Assembly (NCBI GenBank): GCA_023101885.1
Contig: JALPQD010000358.1
Location: 1,770,761 to 1,834,760, forward strand
DNA: 64,000 nt
Direction: 5' to 3'
Source of the DNA: Typhlomys cinereus
Lineage: Eukaryota; Chordata; Mammalia; Rodentia; Platacanthomyidae
Below the pieces are notes generated by a model. That model made no database searches, had not been told where the DNA came from, and worked only from the letters and a program-made list of their open reading frames with translations. This document shows, in pieces, positions 21,390 through 31,930 of this stretch. Both the position numbers and the translations under genes were made by a program. The stretch's first letter is position 1. Every line of letters begins with the position of its first letter.

Positions 21390-24300
21390 CTAGGAGCTAC
21401 CTATTAGGGAGTACATACGGCGCTTAATTTTCTGTGTCTGGGATACTTCAGTTAATATAATTGTTTCTAATGACATCCATTTCCTGGCAAATTCCAGTAA
21501 TTCATCATTTTTGATGGCTGAGTAGTACTCCATTGTATAGATGTACCACTGTTTCCTTATACACTCGTCAACTGTTGGACATTTAGGTTGATTCCATGAA
21601 TTTGCTATTATAAACAGTGCTGCTATGAACATGGTCGAGCTTGTGCTATCGAGGCGAACCTCTGCTGCATGGGGGATTATTCCCAAAAGTGGGATAGCAG
21701 GGTCATATGGCATTTCAATCTTTAATTTCTTTAAGAATCTCCAGACGGCTCGCCAGAGTGGCTGTATGAGCCTGCATTCCCACCAGCAATGTAGCAGAGT
21801 TCCCCTCTCTCCACATCCTCTCCAGCATTTGTCGTTGTTTGTATTGTGGATTTTTGCCATCCTGACCGGGGTGAGATGATATCTCAGGGAAGTTTTGATT
21901 TGCATTTCCCTGATGGCTAAGGAAGTGGAGCATTTTTTAAGATATTTGTTAGACATTTTAATTTCATCCCTGGTAAAGTTTCTTTGAAGTTCCAGGGCCC
22001 ATTTTTTAATTGGGCCATTGGTTTCCTTGGAGTTTAGTTTTCTAAGTTCTTTGTGCACTCTGGACAGTAGAGCTCTGTCAGATATGTGGTTAGTGAAGAT
22101 TTTCTCCCATTCTGTGGGTTGCCTTTGAGCTCGCGTTACAATCTCTTTATCTGAACAGAAGCTCTTTAATTTCACAAGATCCCAATTGTTGAGAGTTGGT
22201 AGCAGTGACTGTGCCATTGGATGTCTGTTTAGGAAATGTTGGCCTAGCCCAATCAGCTCGAGAGAGTTCCCTATCCTTTCAACAATGGTTTTTATAGTCT
22301 CTGGCCTGATATCAAGGTCCTTGATCCATTTGGAATGAAGTCTTGTACATGGTGACAAGTACAGGGTCCAGCTTTAATCTTCTGCATGTGGAGATCCAGT
22401 TTTGCCAGCACCATTTGTTGAAGATGCTGTTCTTTTTCCATTGGATTCTTTGGGCCCCTTTGTCAAACATCAAATGGCTGTAATTTTGTGGGCTTATATC
22501 TGGGTCTTCAATCCTTATCCATTGATCTTTGTGTCTATTTTGGAGCCAGTACGAGGCTGTTTTTATAACTATGGATTTGTAGTATAGACTTAGGTTTGGT
22601 ATGGTAATACCTCCAGCAGTGTTTTTGTTACTCAGGATTGTCTTTGCTATCCTGGGTCTTTTGTGCTTCCATATGAACTTTGAGATTGTTTGGTCAACTT
22701 CTTGGAAGAATTGCTTTGGGATTTTGATTGTTATAGCATTGAATCTGTATATTGCCTTTGGTAGGATGGTCATTTTTAAGATGTTGACTCTGCCAGTCCA
22801 GGAACATGGGAGGTCTTTCCACCTTCTGGTGTCTTCTAGCTATTTCTTTCTTTAGGGTTTTAAAGTTTTCATTGTAAAGGTCTTTTACCTCCTTAGTTAG
22901 GTTTATACCAAGGTATTTCATTTTTTTAGGGGCTATAGTAAATGGGATTGTTTCTCTCAAAGCTTTTTCACTTCTTTCATTTTGGGCATATAGGAAGGCC
23001 TCTGATTTTTGGACATTTATTTTGTATCCTACCACCCTGCTGAACTTCTCAATTAGTTCCAGAAGCTTCCTGGTGGAGTTTTTGGGATCACTCAGGTATA
23101 AGATCATGTCATCTGCAAATAGGGATAGCTTGACTTCTTCCTTGCCGATTTGAATCCCTCTTATGTCCCTTTCTTGTCTTATGGCTTCAGCTAAGACTTC
23201 AAGTACAATATTGAATAGAAGTGTTGAGAGTGGACAGCCTTGTCTAATTCTGATCGAAGTGGGAATGCTTCCAATTGTTCCCCATTGAATATAATCCTTG
23301 CTGTGGTCTTGTTGTATACAGCTTTTATTATATTGATAAAGGTTCCTTCCATTCCTACTGTCTCCAGCGTTTTGATCATAAAAGGCTGTTGGATCTTGTC
23401 AAAAGCTTTTTCTGCATCTATCGAGAGTATCATGTGGTCTTGGACTTTGGACTGGTTTACATGATGAATTACATTTATTGATTTGCGTATGTTGAACCAA
23501 CCTTGTGTGCCGGGGATGAAGCCTACTTGGTCCCCATGAATGATCTTTTTAATATGTTTTTGAATCCGATTTGTTAAGTCTTTGTTGAGAATCTTTGCGT
23601 CTGTGTTCATCAGGGAGATCGGCCTATAGTTTTCTTTTTTAAGTGAATCTTTATTAGGTTTTGGGATTAAAACGATATTAGCTTCATAGAAGGAATTTGG
23701 TAGTGTTCCTTCCTTTGCTATTTGATGGAACAGTTTAAGGAGTATTGGTGTTATTAACTCCTTAAATGTCTGGTAGAACTCTGTGCTGAATCCATCTGGT
23801 CCAGGACATTTTTTGGTGGGAAGATTCGAGATTACTTCCTCAATTTCCTTATATGTTATAGGACTATTTAAATAATTCACAACTTCCTGATTCAATTTAG
23901 GTAAGTTGTGTTTACTTAGAAATTCATCCATCTCTTTTGTGTTGTCAAACTTCACAGAGTATAAGTTTTTGATATATGATGTTATAATTCTCTGGATTTC
24001 TTGGGTATCAGTAGTGATAACTCCATGTTCATTTCTAATTTTGTTAATTTGGGTTTTCTCTCTCTTGCTTTTGGTTAGTTTAGCTAGGGGTGTATCAATC
24101 TTATTGATTTTTTCAAAGAACCAGCTTTTTGACTGGTTGATTTTTTCTATCGTTTTCTTAATCTCGATTGCAGATATTTCTCCCCTTATTTTGCTAATCT
24201 CCTCTCTTCTACTACTTTTGGGATCAGATTGCTCTAGTTTCTCTAAAGCTTTAAGCTGCATTGTTAAATTGTTTATTTCTGATGTTTCCATTTTTTTGAC

Positions 24301-25214
24301 GTAGGCATTAAGAGCTATGAACTTACCTCTTAGAACAGCTTTCATTGTGTCCCAGAGATTTTGGTAAGTTGTATTTTCGTTATCATTCACTTTCAGGAAA
24401 TCTTGAATTTCCTTCTTAATTTCTTCTGAATCCATGTCTCATTCAGCATCATAGTGTTAAGTTTCCAGGAGGTAGTGTATTTTCTCTTGTTTGATGTGTT
24501 GTGGATGTCCAGCTTTAGGCTGTGATGGTCTGATAGGGCACAGGTTAGAATTTCAACTTTCTTGTATATGTGTAGATTCATTTTGTGGCCCAATATGTGA
24601 TCTATTTTGGAGAAAGTTCCGTGTGCTGCTGAGAAAAATGTGTATTCTTTGGTGCGTGGGTGAAAAGTTCGATAGAGATCTGTAAGGTCCATTTCTTTCA
24701 GGGTTTGATTAAGTTCCAAAGTGTCTCTGTTAAGCTTTTGACCTGTTGATCTATCCCATGTTGACAGGGCGGTGTTGAAGTCCCCAAGAATTATCGTTTG
24801 GGGATTGATTTCTTGCTTTAGACGCTGTAGGGTTTTCTTAATGAATGTGGAGGGGCCCGTATTGGGTGCATATATGTTCAGTATTGTGAAGTCTTCCTGG
24901 TGAATTGTACCTGTGACTAAAATGTAATATCCATCCGTGTCTCTTATAATTTTCTTTGGTTTGAAATCCACTTTGTCTGATAGCATAATGGCTACCCCTT
25001 CCTGTTTTCTGCTTCCATTTGCTTGTAGAATTGTTGACCAGCCTTTTATTTTTAGAGCGTGCCTATCTTTTGTGGTGAGATGGGTTTCCTGCAGGCAGCA
25101 GATTGATGGATTGTGAGTTTTAATCCATGTTTGTAATCTGTGTCTCTTGATCGGTGAATTAATTCCATTAACATTTAGTGTTATAATGGAGAAACTATTG
25201 TTAATTCCAGACAT
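21390..25214 (-). pseudogene. L1 ORF2 (endonuclease-reverse transcriptase), broken, copy B
   Basis: Starts at 25214. The first frame (273 codons to 24393) covers the complete endonuclease domain with N14, E43, D145, N147, D205, D229 and H230 at human L1 numbering. Compared with copy A, one base is missing near 24427, which shifts the frame before the reverse transcriptase. A second is missing near 23250, just before the 'GCPLSPLLF' motif. Extra bases lie near 22837 and 22362. FADD is at 23108-23119. The last 322 codons, with the Cys-rich motif, are open. The four indels cancel, so total length is 3,825 bases, or 1,275 codons. I see no in-frame stop that is not explained by a shift. Confidence 0.95.
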
Positions 25215-25264
25215 TTATTATGTTTAGTAGCTTTTATAAGTATATTGCTTCGCTCTTAATGATG

Positions 25265-26329
25265 TTATACTTGCCTTCTGTTCTCCTGGATATGCCTGTT
25301 TTTTTCTTCACGCTTGAGTATCATTTCTAGCATTTTTTGAAGGCCTGGTTTGGTGGCCATGTATCCCTTAAAGTTGTCTTTGTGCTGGAAAATTTTTCTT
25401 TCTCCCTCGATCATGACTGATAGTTTTGCAGGGTAAATCAGCCTGGGTTGACATTTTTGCTCATTCAATACTTGAAGTATGTCTCTCCAAGCTCTTCTTG
25501 CTTTTACTGTTTCGACTGAGAAGTCATTTGTTATTTTAATAGGTTTACCTTTAAAAGTGACTTGTTTTTTCTCCCTTGAAGCTCTCAGCACCAGTTCTTT
25601 ATCTTGAATGTGGAGTGTTTTAACTATTATTTGCCGCGGCGTGCTTCTATTTTGGTCGTATCTGTTTGGGGTGCGGAATGCCTCTTGTATATGGATGGGC
25701 CTCTCTTTTTTTAGATGAGGAAAGTTTTCCTTGATGATCGTTTGAAAAATTTCCTCAGGGGTGGTATTTTGAGATTCTTGCTCTGGTATTCCATGAATAC
25801 GCATGTTAGGCTTCTTCAGGGTGTCCCATATCTCTTGGATATTTCTCTCAAGTATCTTTTTGGCTTTAACAACCTCTTCCATTGAGCTGGTTAGTACTCC
25901 CACTTTATCTTCAAGGTCTGAAATTCTGTTTTCTGCTTCCTTAGTTCTGTTGGTAAGACTCTCTGTGGCGTTCTGGGTTGAAGATAACTTGTCTTTTAGC
26001 TCAGTTTTAAACTCTGCTTGAGTTTGTTTTAACTGCTCTATGCCACTTTTTGTTTCTTGCACTGTTTTTCTCAACTCCTCCAGATGTCTGTTGTGTTCCT
26101 CTTCAAAGCGATTGATTCGATTATGTAATTCCTCCCTGATTTCCTCTTTCATAGTATTGAACATGGTAATGATCATATTTTGAAAGTCTTTATCCTGGGT
26201 GGGGCTTTCTTGGCCTTTTTCCGTGGGTTTGTTCTTGTTGGAGTCTAACATTATGGGATTAATTTCTTCAGTGGGAAATTTGTTTACTTGAATGTTGTTT
26301 CTCATGTATTTGCACTTAGACTTTGGCAT
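25265..26329 (-). CDS. L1 ORF1 protein, intact, copy B
   Basis: Open for 354 codons with the same layout as copy A: basic N-terminus 'MPKSKCK', coiled coil about 50-165, RRM from about 172, and C-terminal domain with 'YPAKL'. The upstream codon is ACG, so the start is unambiguous. Residues from 131 to the end are identical to copy A. At the DNA level 25256-25939 is identical to 15466-16149 apart from the two bounding differences. It may still be translated if the promoter is active; that cannot be judged here. Confidence 0.95.
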   Translation of the reverse strand: MPKSKCKYMRNNIQVNKFPTEEINPIMLDSNKNKPTEKGQESPTQDKDFQNMIITMFNTMKEEIREELHNRINRFEEEHNRHLEELRKTVQETKSGIEQLKQTQAEFKTELKDKLSSTQNATESLTNRTKEAENRISDLEDKVGVLTSSMEEVVKAKKILERNIQEIWDTLKKPNMRIHGIPEQESQNTTPEEIFQTIIKENFPHLKKERPIHIQEAFRTPNRYDQNRSTPRQIIVKTLHIQDKELVLRASREKKQVTFKGKPIKITNDFSVETVKARRAWRDILQVLNEQKCQPRLIYPAKLSVMIEGERKIFQHKDNFKGYMATKPGLQKMLEMILKREEKNRHIQENRRQV

Positions 26330-26748
26330 TGTCGTTTTAACTCTTAAGATCTTTTAATTTTTGTGCGTTTTTCACTAAACTGAATTATTTGGCCTGGGGC
26401 TCTGGGGGCAGGCAGGGACTGAGCTTACCTGGGTCGCGGCGCGGTGAGGCCCGGCTGGACCGCCCGCACGCGTCCCAGGCCGTGGAGTGGAGGGGAAGGG
26501 GGGATGGGGCGTCGGCAGGGCGCTATTCAAACCCGGGCCACCCGAGGGCGGGGCCGGGCACAGAGGGGGTGCCCTCTCCTCCTCCCAGGCCCTGCGTGCG
26601 CTGCTCGGGCTGAATGGTGGGTGGAGCTGAGTCCACTGGGGCGGCCTGGAGCTCTGGGGACGGGCGGGGACCGAGCTTACCTGGGTCGTGGTGCGGTGAG
26701 GCCCGGCTGGACGGCGCGTCCCGGGCGGCGGAGTGGAGGGGAAGGGGG
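26330..26748 (-). promoter_or_regulatory. L1 5' UTR with about 1.4 tandem promoter monomers, copy B
   Basis: Two tandem units are visible. The block 'gagcttacctgggtcg ... gtgaggcccggctggac ... gtggaggggaaggggg' at about 26397-26503 recurs at about 26649-26748, with a period of 252 bases (26424 against 26676 for 'cttacct'). The outer unit is truncated at the insertion junction, as in mouse monomer promoters. CpG-rich. Each unit has CAGGTAAG on the sense strand, a near-perfect splice donor. Confidence 0.8.
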
Positions 26749-26761
26749 TTGTGTGGAGATT
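26749..26761. repeat. target-site duplication of L1 copy B, right
   Basis: Exact copy of 20361-20373. It places the 5' end of copy B at 26748. Confidence 0.92.
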
Positions 26762-27130
26762 CTTGCATATCGTTACTCCTCCCATCCTTGTGCTCTTACA
26801 ATCTTACTGCCCCCCTCTTCCACAAATTTCCCTGATCTTCAGGATGGGGAGAGATTAGGCTGGCCTAATTCCAAGTGGTTGATGTAGAGTCTCTGATGTT
26901 CTGGATTATGGTTCGTTGATTTATTTTTTTCAGTTTTCCTGCTCCTGCAATGCCCTTCACTCCATCCTGATGGGTATTGGATATCACCCCCTGGCCAGAG
27001 ATAAAAACCTGTTAAATTAGAGTCTTGTTATAAGATTATATTCAAAGGTAGATGTAATAAAAGTAGGAAACCGCGGTGAGGGAGGGGTCAATCACCCATT
27101 AGCGAAATGGTTACTTTCTATCTGCAAGTC

Positions 27131-27144
27131 TAGGAGAATACCTT
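27131..27144. repeat. target-site duplication of L1 copy C, right
   Basis: Exact copy of 19923-19936. The inferred nick context is CCTT/AT. Confidence 0.93.
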
Positions 27145-27639
27145 ATAGATGGGCTTGTAAACATACCTCCTAAGTGTCTGATTGACACAAATAGTCATAG
27201 GGAAAGGAGAGCTATTTTCCTTAGTGGTATACTCACTGAAAGTACCAGAAAGTACTCAGACAGATGCCATTACAAAAAACCCAAAAGACATTCCAGAGCA
27301 ATGCATACAAAAAAGCATGACAGTAAGAGACAGAGGTCAAGAAGACTGTTCAGTAATGGGAAAATTAGGAAGGATGATATTGGGTAATAAGGGATGAAAA
27401 TAATATAAATTCATTTTATTCCTGTATGAATATTGTGAAATAATAAAAATGAAAAATGTTAATTACACGTGCCCATTCATGAAATAAGGATATCAAAGTC
27501 ATCAGTCATTCCTGTGCTGGAGTTCACCTGTGACTTAACACCTAAAAAGGTGTATTTTACAAAATCCGAAAACCCCAAGCTTTCTATGTATATGTTTAAA
27601 GATTCAATGTCCTCATGCGGGTTGCTCCCTTAATCAGAA
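27145..27639. other. no recognisable gene or repeat
   Basis: AT-rich sequence with no supported feature. Confidence 0.45.
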
Positions 27640-27850
27640 TCTCTTCTGATTAGTTTCAAGTTAAAGTCCATTTTGTCCTGTATTAGAGTAGTGACGCTTG
27701 CTTATTTCCTGATCTTATTTTCATGGAACACTTTCTTTCATTCTTTCCCTCCAAGGCACTATTTAACCTTGAAGTCGAGTTGGTTTTTGCAGGTAGAAAA
27801 AAGATGAATCTGATTTACAAATCAATCTGTTGCCCCCACTCCTATGTCCA
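27640..27850 (-). mobile_element. old L1 ORF2 fragment (endonuclease region)
   Basis: 'tttcaagttaaagtccattttgtcc' near 27652 aligns with the block at 15170-15190 of copy A that encodes the endonuclease central region. It continues through 'ttttgcaggtagaaaaaagatg' to 'atcaatctgttgcc'. It is far more diverged than A or B, and its frames are lost. Confidence 0.55.
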
Positions 27851-28149
27851 CATGTACACAGGTGAAAAAGACAAAGAAAAGAATAATTTTGTTAGAAAGA
27901 AGTTGGATATTTGCCAACCTGAACAAAACTGCATTGCGAATCGCGCTGTATGGCTGTTGCTGTTGGACTCCCCTGCTTGACCATGTGCTGGGTAGGAGAG
28001 CGATAACACACAGAGCTAGCAGTTGTTCTGGAAGACTTAAGCGTATAGCCTGAAACAGAGATAAGACAGGATGTGAGACTGGTGGGATATCAGGCAGCTG
28101 GAGGAGGGTTATTTTTAAAGATGACATTGACTATGCATACTAAGTTTCA

Positions 28150-28263
28150 TTTCATTTTATTTTGTTCTGTTGACCCCGTTTTGTTTGGGATCACCAGGGG
28201 GAAGATTCTGCTATTGAAGCCAGGACATGAACATGCCAGGCAATCACACTACCACTGAGGCTA
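28150..28263 (-). mobile_element. ID-like SINE fragment
   Basis: 'gaagccaggacatgaacatgcc', 'aggcaatcacactaccactg' and 'aggctagtgagc' form the complement of an ID-type SINE head preceded by a T-rich tail. Confidence 0.5.
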
Positions 28264-28548
28264 GTGAGCTTAGCAATTTTTATTTCTTCCTTTAGATATT
28301 TAGATGTAACGTATTGAGTGGTTAAAAAGTTGAAAATTCTGGAAACAGATCCAGAGTTCTAAACCTGGTACTGGAACTTGCTAGCTATAAAACTTTTTCA
28401 ATCTTAATGAGGCATAGTACAAGGCAAAAGAATATGTATTATGCTATCAGGAAGTACAAACCAGGAACACAGGATGAACGAGAAAGCAAGGCAGGCAGAC
28501 AGAGCACACATGAGGAGCTATGCTCTGGGCCATTCCTCCTAAAGGACC

Positions 28549-28858
28549 TTAAAGATTCTTCCAGGAAACTCCTGGAACCAATAAATAAGTTCAGTAGAGT
28601 GGCAGTATACAAAATTTAAGTTAAAAATCAGTGACTTTCGTATATACCATGGATAAACAAAGTGAGAAAAACCTAAGAGAAACAATACCATTTATTTTTG
28701 CTCCTAAAAAAAAATAAAATGAAATACCTTGAAATAAGCCTAACCGAGGATGTGAAAGAGCTATGCAATGAAAACTTTAGAATCTAAAATAAAAGAGATT
28801 ACAGAAGACACCAGAAGATGGGAAGACCTCCATACTCCCGGATCTAGCAGAAATCTTG
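28549..28858 (+). mobile_element. old L1 ORF2 fragment (downstream of RT core)
   Basis: Translates as a diverged match to the ORF2 stretch after FADD: 'RKLLEPINKFSRVAVYK' compares with [17 protein letters not shown] in copy B. It continues with 'ataccttgaaataagcc' and the 'gaagacaccagaagatggg' block. Frame lost after about 20 codons. It ends abruptly near 28858. Confidence 0.7.
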
Positions 28859-29424
28859 ATGTGTCTGCACTTAGTGAAGTCCACTAGAAATCTCACAGTC
28901 AGCCCTTCCTCCCTTAGCTTCTGGACCTGGGAAAGGAACCCAGGCTCCCTTAAACCTCACTTTCCCCATGTGAGCCATCTGCCCCCATGTAAAACATGCG
29001 AGGGATCTGAAAGTGTCAGGGAGACTAGGGGGCTGCTTCTGCTGCTTCTGCATCTCTATAGCAGCTGTGCAAAGGCCATATTGGCTTCAGTCCTTGGTAG
29101 ACACAAAAATCCTACACTTTTGGTGGACCAGCAGCTGGACCAAGGACTTGAACTCCAAGTATGAAAGCTTGGTGGGCTCAGGGCTCTCACCATCCCAGTC
29201 CATGGTGTTGGTCAGGTGAGCCCGTGCAGAAACCCTCCCTACAAGCCTTTTCGTGCATGTGTGTGCAAAGCAGCCATATCTCAGTTCAACCATTTGACTT
29301 CATTTGGCTAGGGGGTTTTCTATTGTGCATAACCATGCAAAGGCTAAGCAGCATGTCCTCCATCTCACCATGTGGACTCGATGTGAGCAGCCTGCTTTTC
29401 ATATAAAAATACCCTAAACTTCAT
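28859..29424. other. no recognisable gene or repeat
   Basis: Short frames on both strands overlap here, but none resembles a known protein. Confidence 0.4.
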
Positions 29425-29690
29425 TTCTCAAATTTATTCTTAGGTAGCTTCATGCATGTACGTGGTACCTTCTGCTGACACTTCCCATTCTCTCTTCTCT
29501 CCCTTCTGCTCTCATTCGCCCTTCCCTACAAGCCTCTTTCCTGTGTTCATGGCGTTTTACTTTATGTTATGAGTTTCGTCAGGGATGTCTGCATGAGCAT
29601 GTGTGTGAAACTATCCGCTGGAGCCCGGCCGACTCACTGGCATGACTCACTGGCATGTAAGCTTCCTTTAATCAAACATTTTAAGATCAT
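29425..29690 (-). mobile_element. old Lx-like L1 3' UTR fragment
   Basis: Pyrimidine-rich 'ctctcttctctcccttctgc' followed by 'gttatgagtttcgtcagggatgtctgc' resembles the antisense 3' UTR of older murine-type L1s, as at 42945-43640. It contains an exact 13-base tandem duplication at 29631-29656. Confidence 0.4.
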
Positions 29691-29694
29691 TTTT

Positions 29695-30393
29695 TTAAAA
29701 TTTTTTAACATTTTTTATTATTATTTCCGCTCATACAAACTTAATAGGTAGACCAGTTCCCTCCCTCCCTCCTCCTCCCCCTGAACACCCTGCTCCCCTT
29801 CCCTCCCTCCCCGTCTCCCAGTGCCTCCCCCCCAATTCCCAGAGAGTCCTTTATTGTGTATGCCTAACTCTCCTCTTGGTCCTCCTCTCCGATGACGTAC
29901 AAGGACCCAGTGGCATTTCCCTGAACCCTTTCTCGTGTTCCCCTTAAGCATAGGAACACTACTGTGGCTGTCAATCCCTTGCCTCCAAGGATCTTGGTGC
30001 CTTTAGCCGATGCTAGACTTTGTGAGGTCAATAGTGTGTTGGACATGGCGCAGGGCATGCAAAGTCCTATTATGATTGCTTCAGCCCTAACTAGTGTGGA
30101 AAATTTTCAGATCATTGCTCCTCCCATCCTTTTGCTCTTACAATCTTACCGCCCCCTCTTCCACCAATGTCCCTGAGCTTCAGGATGGGGGGAGATTAGG
30201 CTGGCTTAGTTCTATGTGGTTGATATAGAGTCTCTGAAGTTCTGGATTGTGGTTTGTTGATTTTTCTTTTGAAGTTTTGCTGCTCCTGCAATGCCCTTCA
30301 CTCCATCCTGATGGGCACTGTATGTCACCCTCTGGTCAGAGACAAAAACTGTTAAACTGGAGTCTTGTTATAATAGCACATTCAAGGGTAGAT
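29695..30393 (-). mobile_element. 5'-truncated L1 3' UTR (copy D)
   Basis: Starts with a T-rich tail, then 'gctcatacaaacttaatagg', the C-rich tract 29757-29830, and the 'cctccaaggatcttggtgcc' and 'cttcaggatggggggagat' blocks of copies A and B, ending near 30393. A possible duplication with one mismatch is 'agatcattttt' (29684-29694) against 'agatcactttt' (30390-30400). No coding part. Confidence 0.85.
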
Positions 30394-30626
30394 CACTTTT
30401 GTTTTTACATTCGGCTATCGTACAGAGAGATTCCATAGGTTCCAGTGGAAGCATGAGGGTGGGGGGGATACAATACAAGGCACAATAGGATATCGATCAT
30501 GATTCAATCTACTCACTATTCCAATTCTGCCTACTTTACTCACATGTGTGTGTCTTACTCTTGGGACATGCGATGGTTCCTAGTGGCCCTCTCCACAGTC
30601 AGCATGCAGACTTTTGTAGCACAGTC

Positions 30627-30638
30627 AAATTCCTTCTC
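30627..30638. repeat. target-site duplication of the young SINE, left
   Basis: 'aaattccttctc' recurs exactly at 30942-30953, right after the SINE's A-rich tail. Confidence 0.92.
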
Positions 30639-30941
30639 AGGCTGGAGAGGTGGCTCAGGGGTTAAGCCTCTGCTTTGCAGGCGGAAGGTCCTGAGTTCGG
30701 ATCCCAGATTCCACATATAGACACCAGGCGGAAGCGGGGGCGGCCTGCGCTTCTGGTCCTGGTAGGGCGGAGCCTGTGAATCCCCGGGCAGAAGGAGGTG
30801 GAGGTGTCCATGGTGGTTCGCGAATTCATCCGTGGTTCTACACATACACAGACATACACACACAGACACACACGCGCGTGCACATACACACGCGTGTGCA
30901 CACAGTTGAAGAAATAATAATAATAAAATAAATTTAAAAAA
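30639..30941 (+). mobile_element. young tRNA-derived SINE (B2/B3-like)
   Basis: Starts 'aggctggagaggtggctcag' with an A-box and has a B-box 'gagttcggatccc' at 30693-30705. The body is CpG-rich, followed by a CA-rich tail and a TAA/A-rich end. A perfect 12-base duplication flanks it (30627-30638 and 30942-30953). The retained CpGs and perfect duplication mark it as one of the most recent insertions in the window. Transcription would be by RNA polymerase III. Confidence 0.9.
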
Positions 30942-30953
30942 AAATTCCTTCTC
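30942..30953. repeat. target-site duplication of the young SINE, right
   Basis: Exact copy of 30627-30638. Confidence 0.92.
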
Positions 30954-31364
30954 TCGGATTTCTAGAACATCTTGTGCTCACCTCCCCAAACCGTTCAGAC
31001 TCTAATGTGTTCTGAGTTCTATTTCAGCACTCCAAGAATGTCACGCAGATAAACTGCTGTGTTCTGAATATTGTGTGACTCCGAACTCAGAGGTTAAACT
31101 TAACCCCATGCAGTATATAAGAGACAGAGTTTTCTGAAGCTGAGGGAATTCCTACTGGAAGGCATCTCAGGCACCTAGCCAACTTCTTGACTTTGAGACT
31201 GCAACAAGAGACTACTGGCACCAAGCAGAGAATGAAGCGTCTCCTTACACTCAGGTAAGGAGACTTCACACTGGATTTTAGAAGTGTCAGAAATAAGTTT
31301 CTGTTGTTATCAGTTACCAACCCAGGTTTTTCTTATAGAAACCCCAAAGAACTGAGACAATAGC
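30954..31364. other. no recognisable gene or repeat
   Basis: No supported feature. Confidence 0.4.
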
Positions 31365-31500
31365 CAGATTTTTTTTTTCCTTTTTTGTTTTATGAGTCAG
31401 AGTCTCACTATACAGTCCAGTCTAGCCTCAAATTTACCATTCTCCTGCCTCTGCTTCCTGAGTGTTGGGAAGACAATCCTCAGCTGCCACCCCTGGCTCA
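31365..31500 (-). mobile_element. B1 SINE
   Basis: 'gagtcagagtctcactatac', 'gtccagtctagcctcaaa', 'cctgcctctgcttcctgagtg' and 'ccacccctggct' in this order are the complement of the 7SL-derived B1 monomer. It is preceded by a T run, its tail. About 135 bases and full length, with several substitutions. Confidence 0.85.
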
Positions 31501-31930
31501 ACAATAACTTTTTAAGACTGGCTTTTTCACTCAGCATAATTCTCTAATGAACCCTTGTGGTTTATCTGGTTTGTTATCAAGTTATATTTCAAGGTATGGG
31601 TGTCCACAGCTTATTTAACAGTTCACCCTTAGAAAACATGTAAGTCAGTTTCAGTGCCATGAACATCCCTAGATAGGTGTTCTGTGTGAGGTGAGCAGGT
31701 TTTGATTTCTCTGGAGTGATTGTGTTCCCCTGGTTTGGGAGGAAATTGTGCCTTAGTTTATAACACATCCTCAAACTCCTGTCCATTGTGATTGTACTGT
31801 ATCACTTGGCTTCAGCAAGGTATTAGTTTCTCTGACTCTTTATCAGCATTTAGTTTGGTGTCATTTTATACTCAGCCATTCTTGTAAGTGTGTAGTGGTG
31901 TTTTTTGAGTAGATAACATTGTATAGCAAA
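31501..31930 (-). mobile_element. ancient L1 3' fragment (L1M-like)
   Basis: 'tttttcactcagcataattc', 'gccatgaacatcc', 'ggtgttctgtgtgagg' and 'ttttgatttctctggagt' match the widely shared C-terminal ORF2/3' region of very old mammalian L1s. Highly decayed and shared in style with non-rodent L1s. Confidence 0.5.

Larger units (their letters stand above)
20374..26748 (-). mobile_element. full-length L1 LINE, copy B
   Basis: About 6.4 kb. Sense order from right to left: 5' UTR of about 1.4 monomers, intact ORF1, 50-base spacer, ORF2 with four frameshifts, 3' UTR with G-rich tract, and an A-rich tail with AATAAA-type motifs (T/A-rich at 20374-20403 here). Perfect 13-base duplications flank it. Same family as copy A but with a different 5' UTR. 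Confidence 0.97.
19937..27130 (-). mobile_element. 5'-truncated L1 3' UTR (copy C), split by L1 copy B
   Basis: C consists of 19937-20360 plus 26762-27130, about 0.8 kb of L1 3' UTR only. From left: a 22-base T run (tail), the short segment 19960-19975, a second T run, then the T-, C-rich and body blocks as in A and B, interrupted at 'cttgtgtggagatt' by copy B. It resumes with 'cttgcatatcgttactcc' and ends at 'atctgcaagtc'. It is more diverged from A and B than they are from each other. No coding capacity. Confidence 0.92.

Noticed and set aside
26375..26887. 147- and 136-codon frames in the GC-rich region near 26.4-26.9 kb
   Set aside because: They cross the L1 B 5' UTR and the junction into copy C. 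Stop codons are rare simply because the DNA is GC-rich.
30639..30720. tRNA gene
   Set aside because: A- and B-boxes belong to a SINE head; no cloverleaf with a proper anticodon arm can be drawn.
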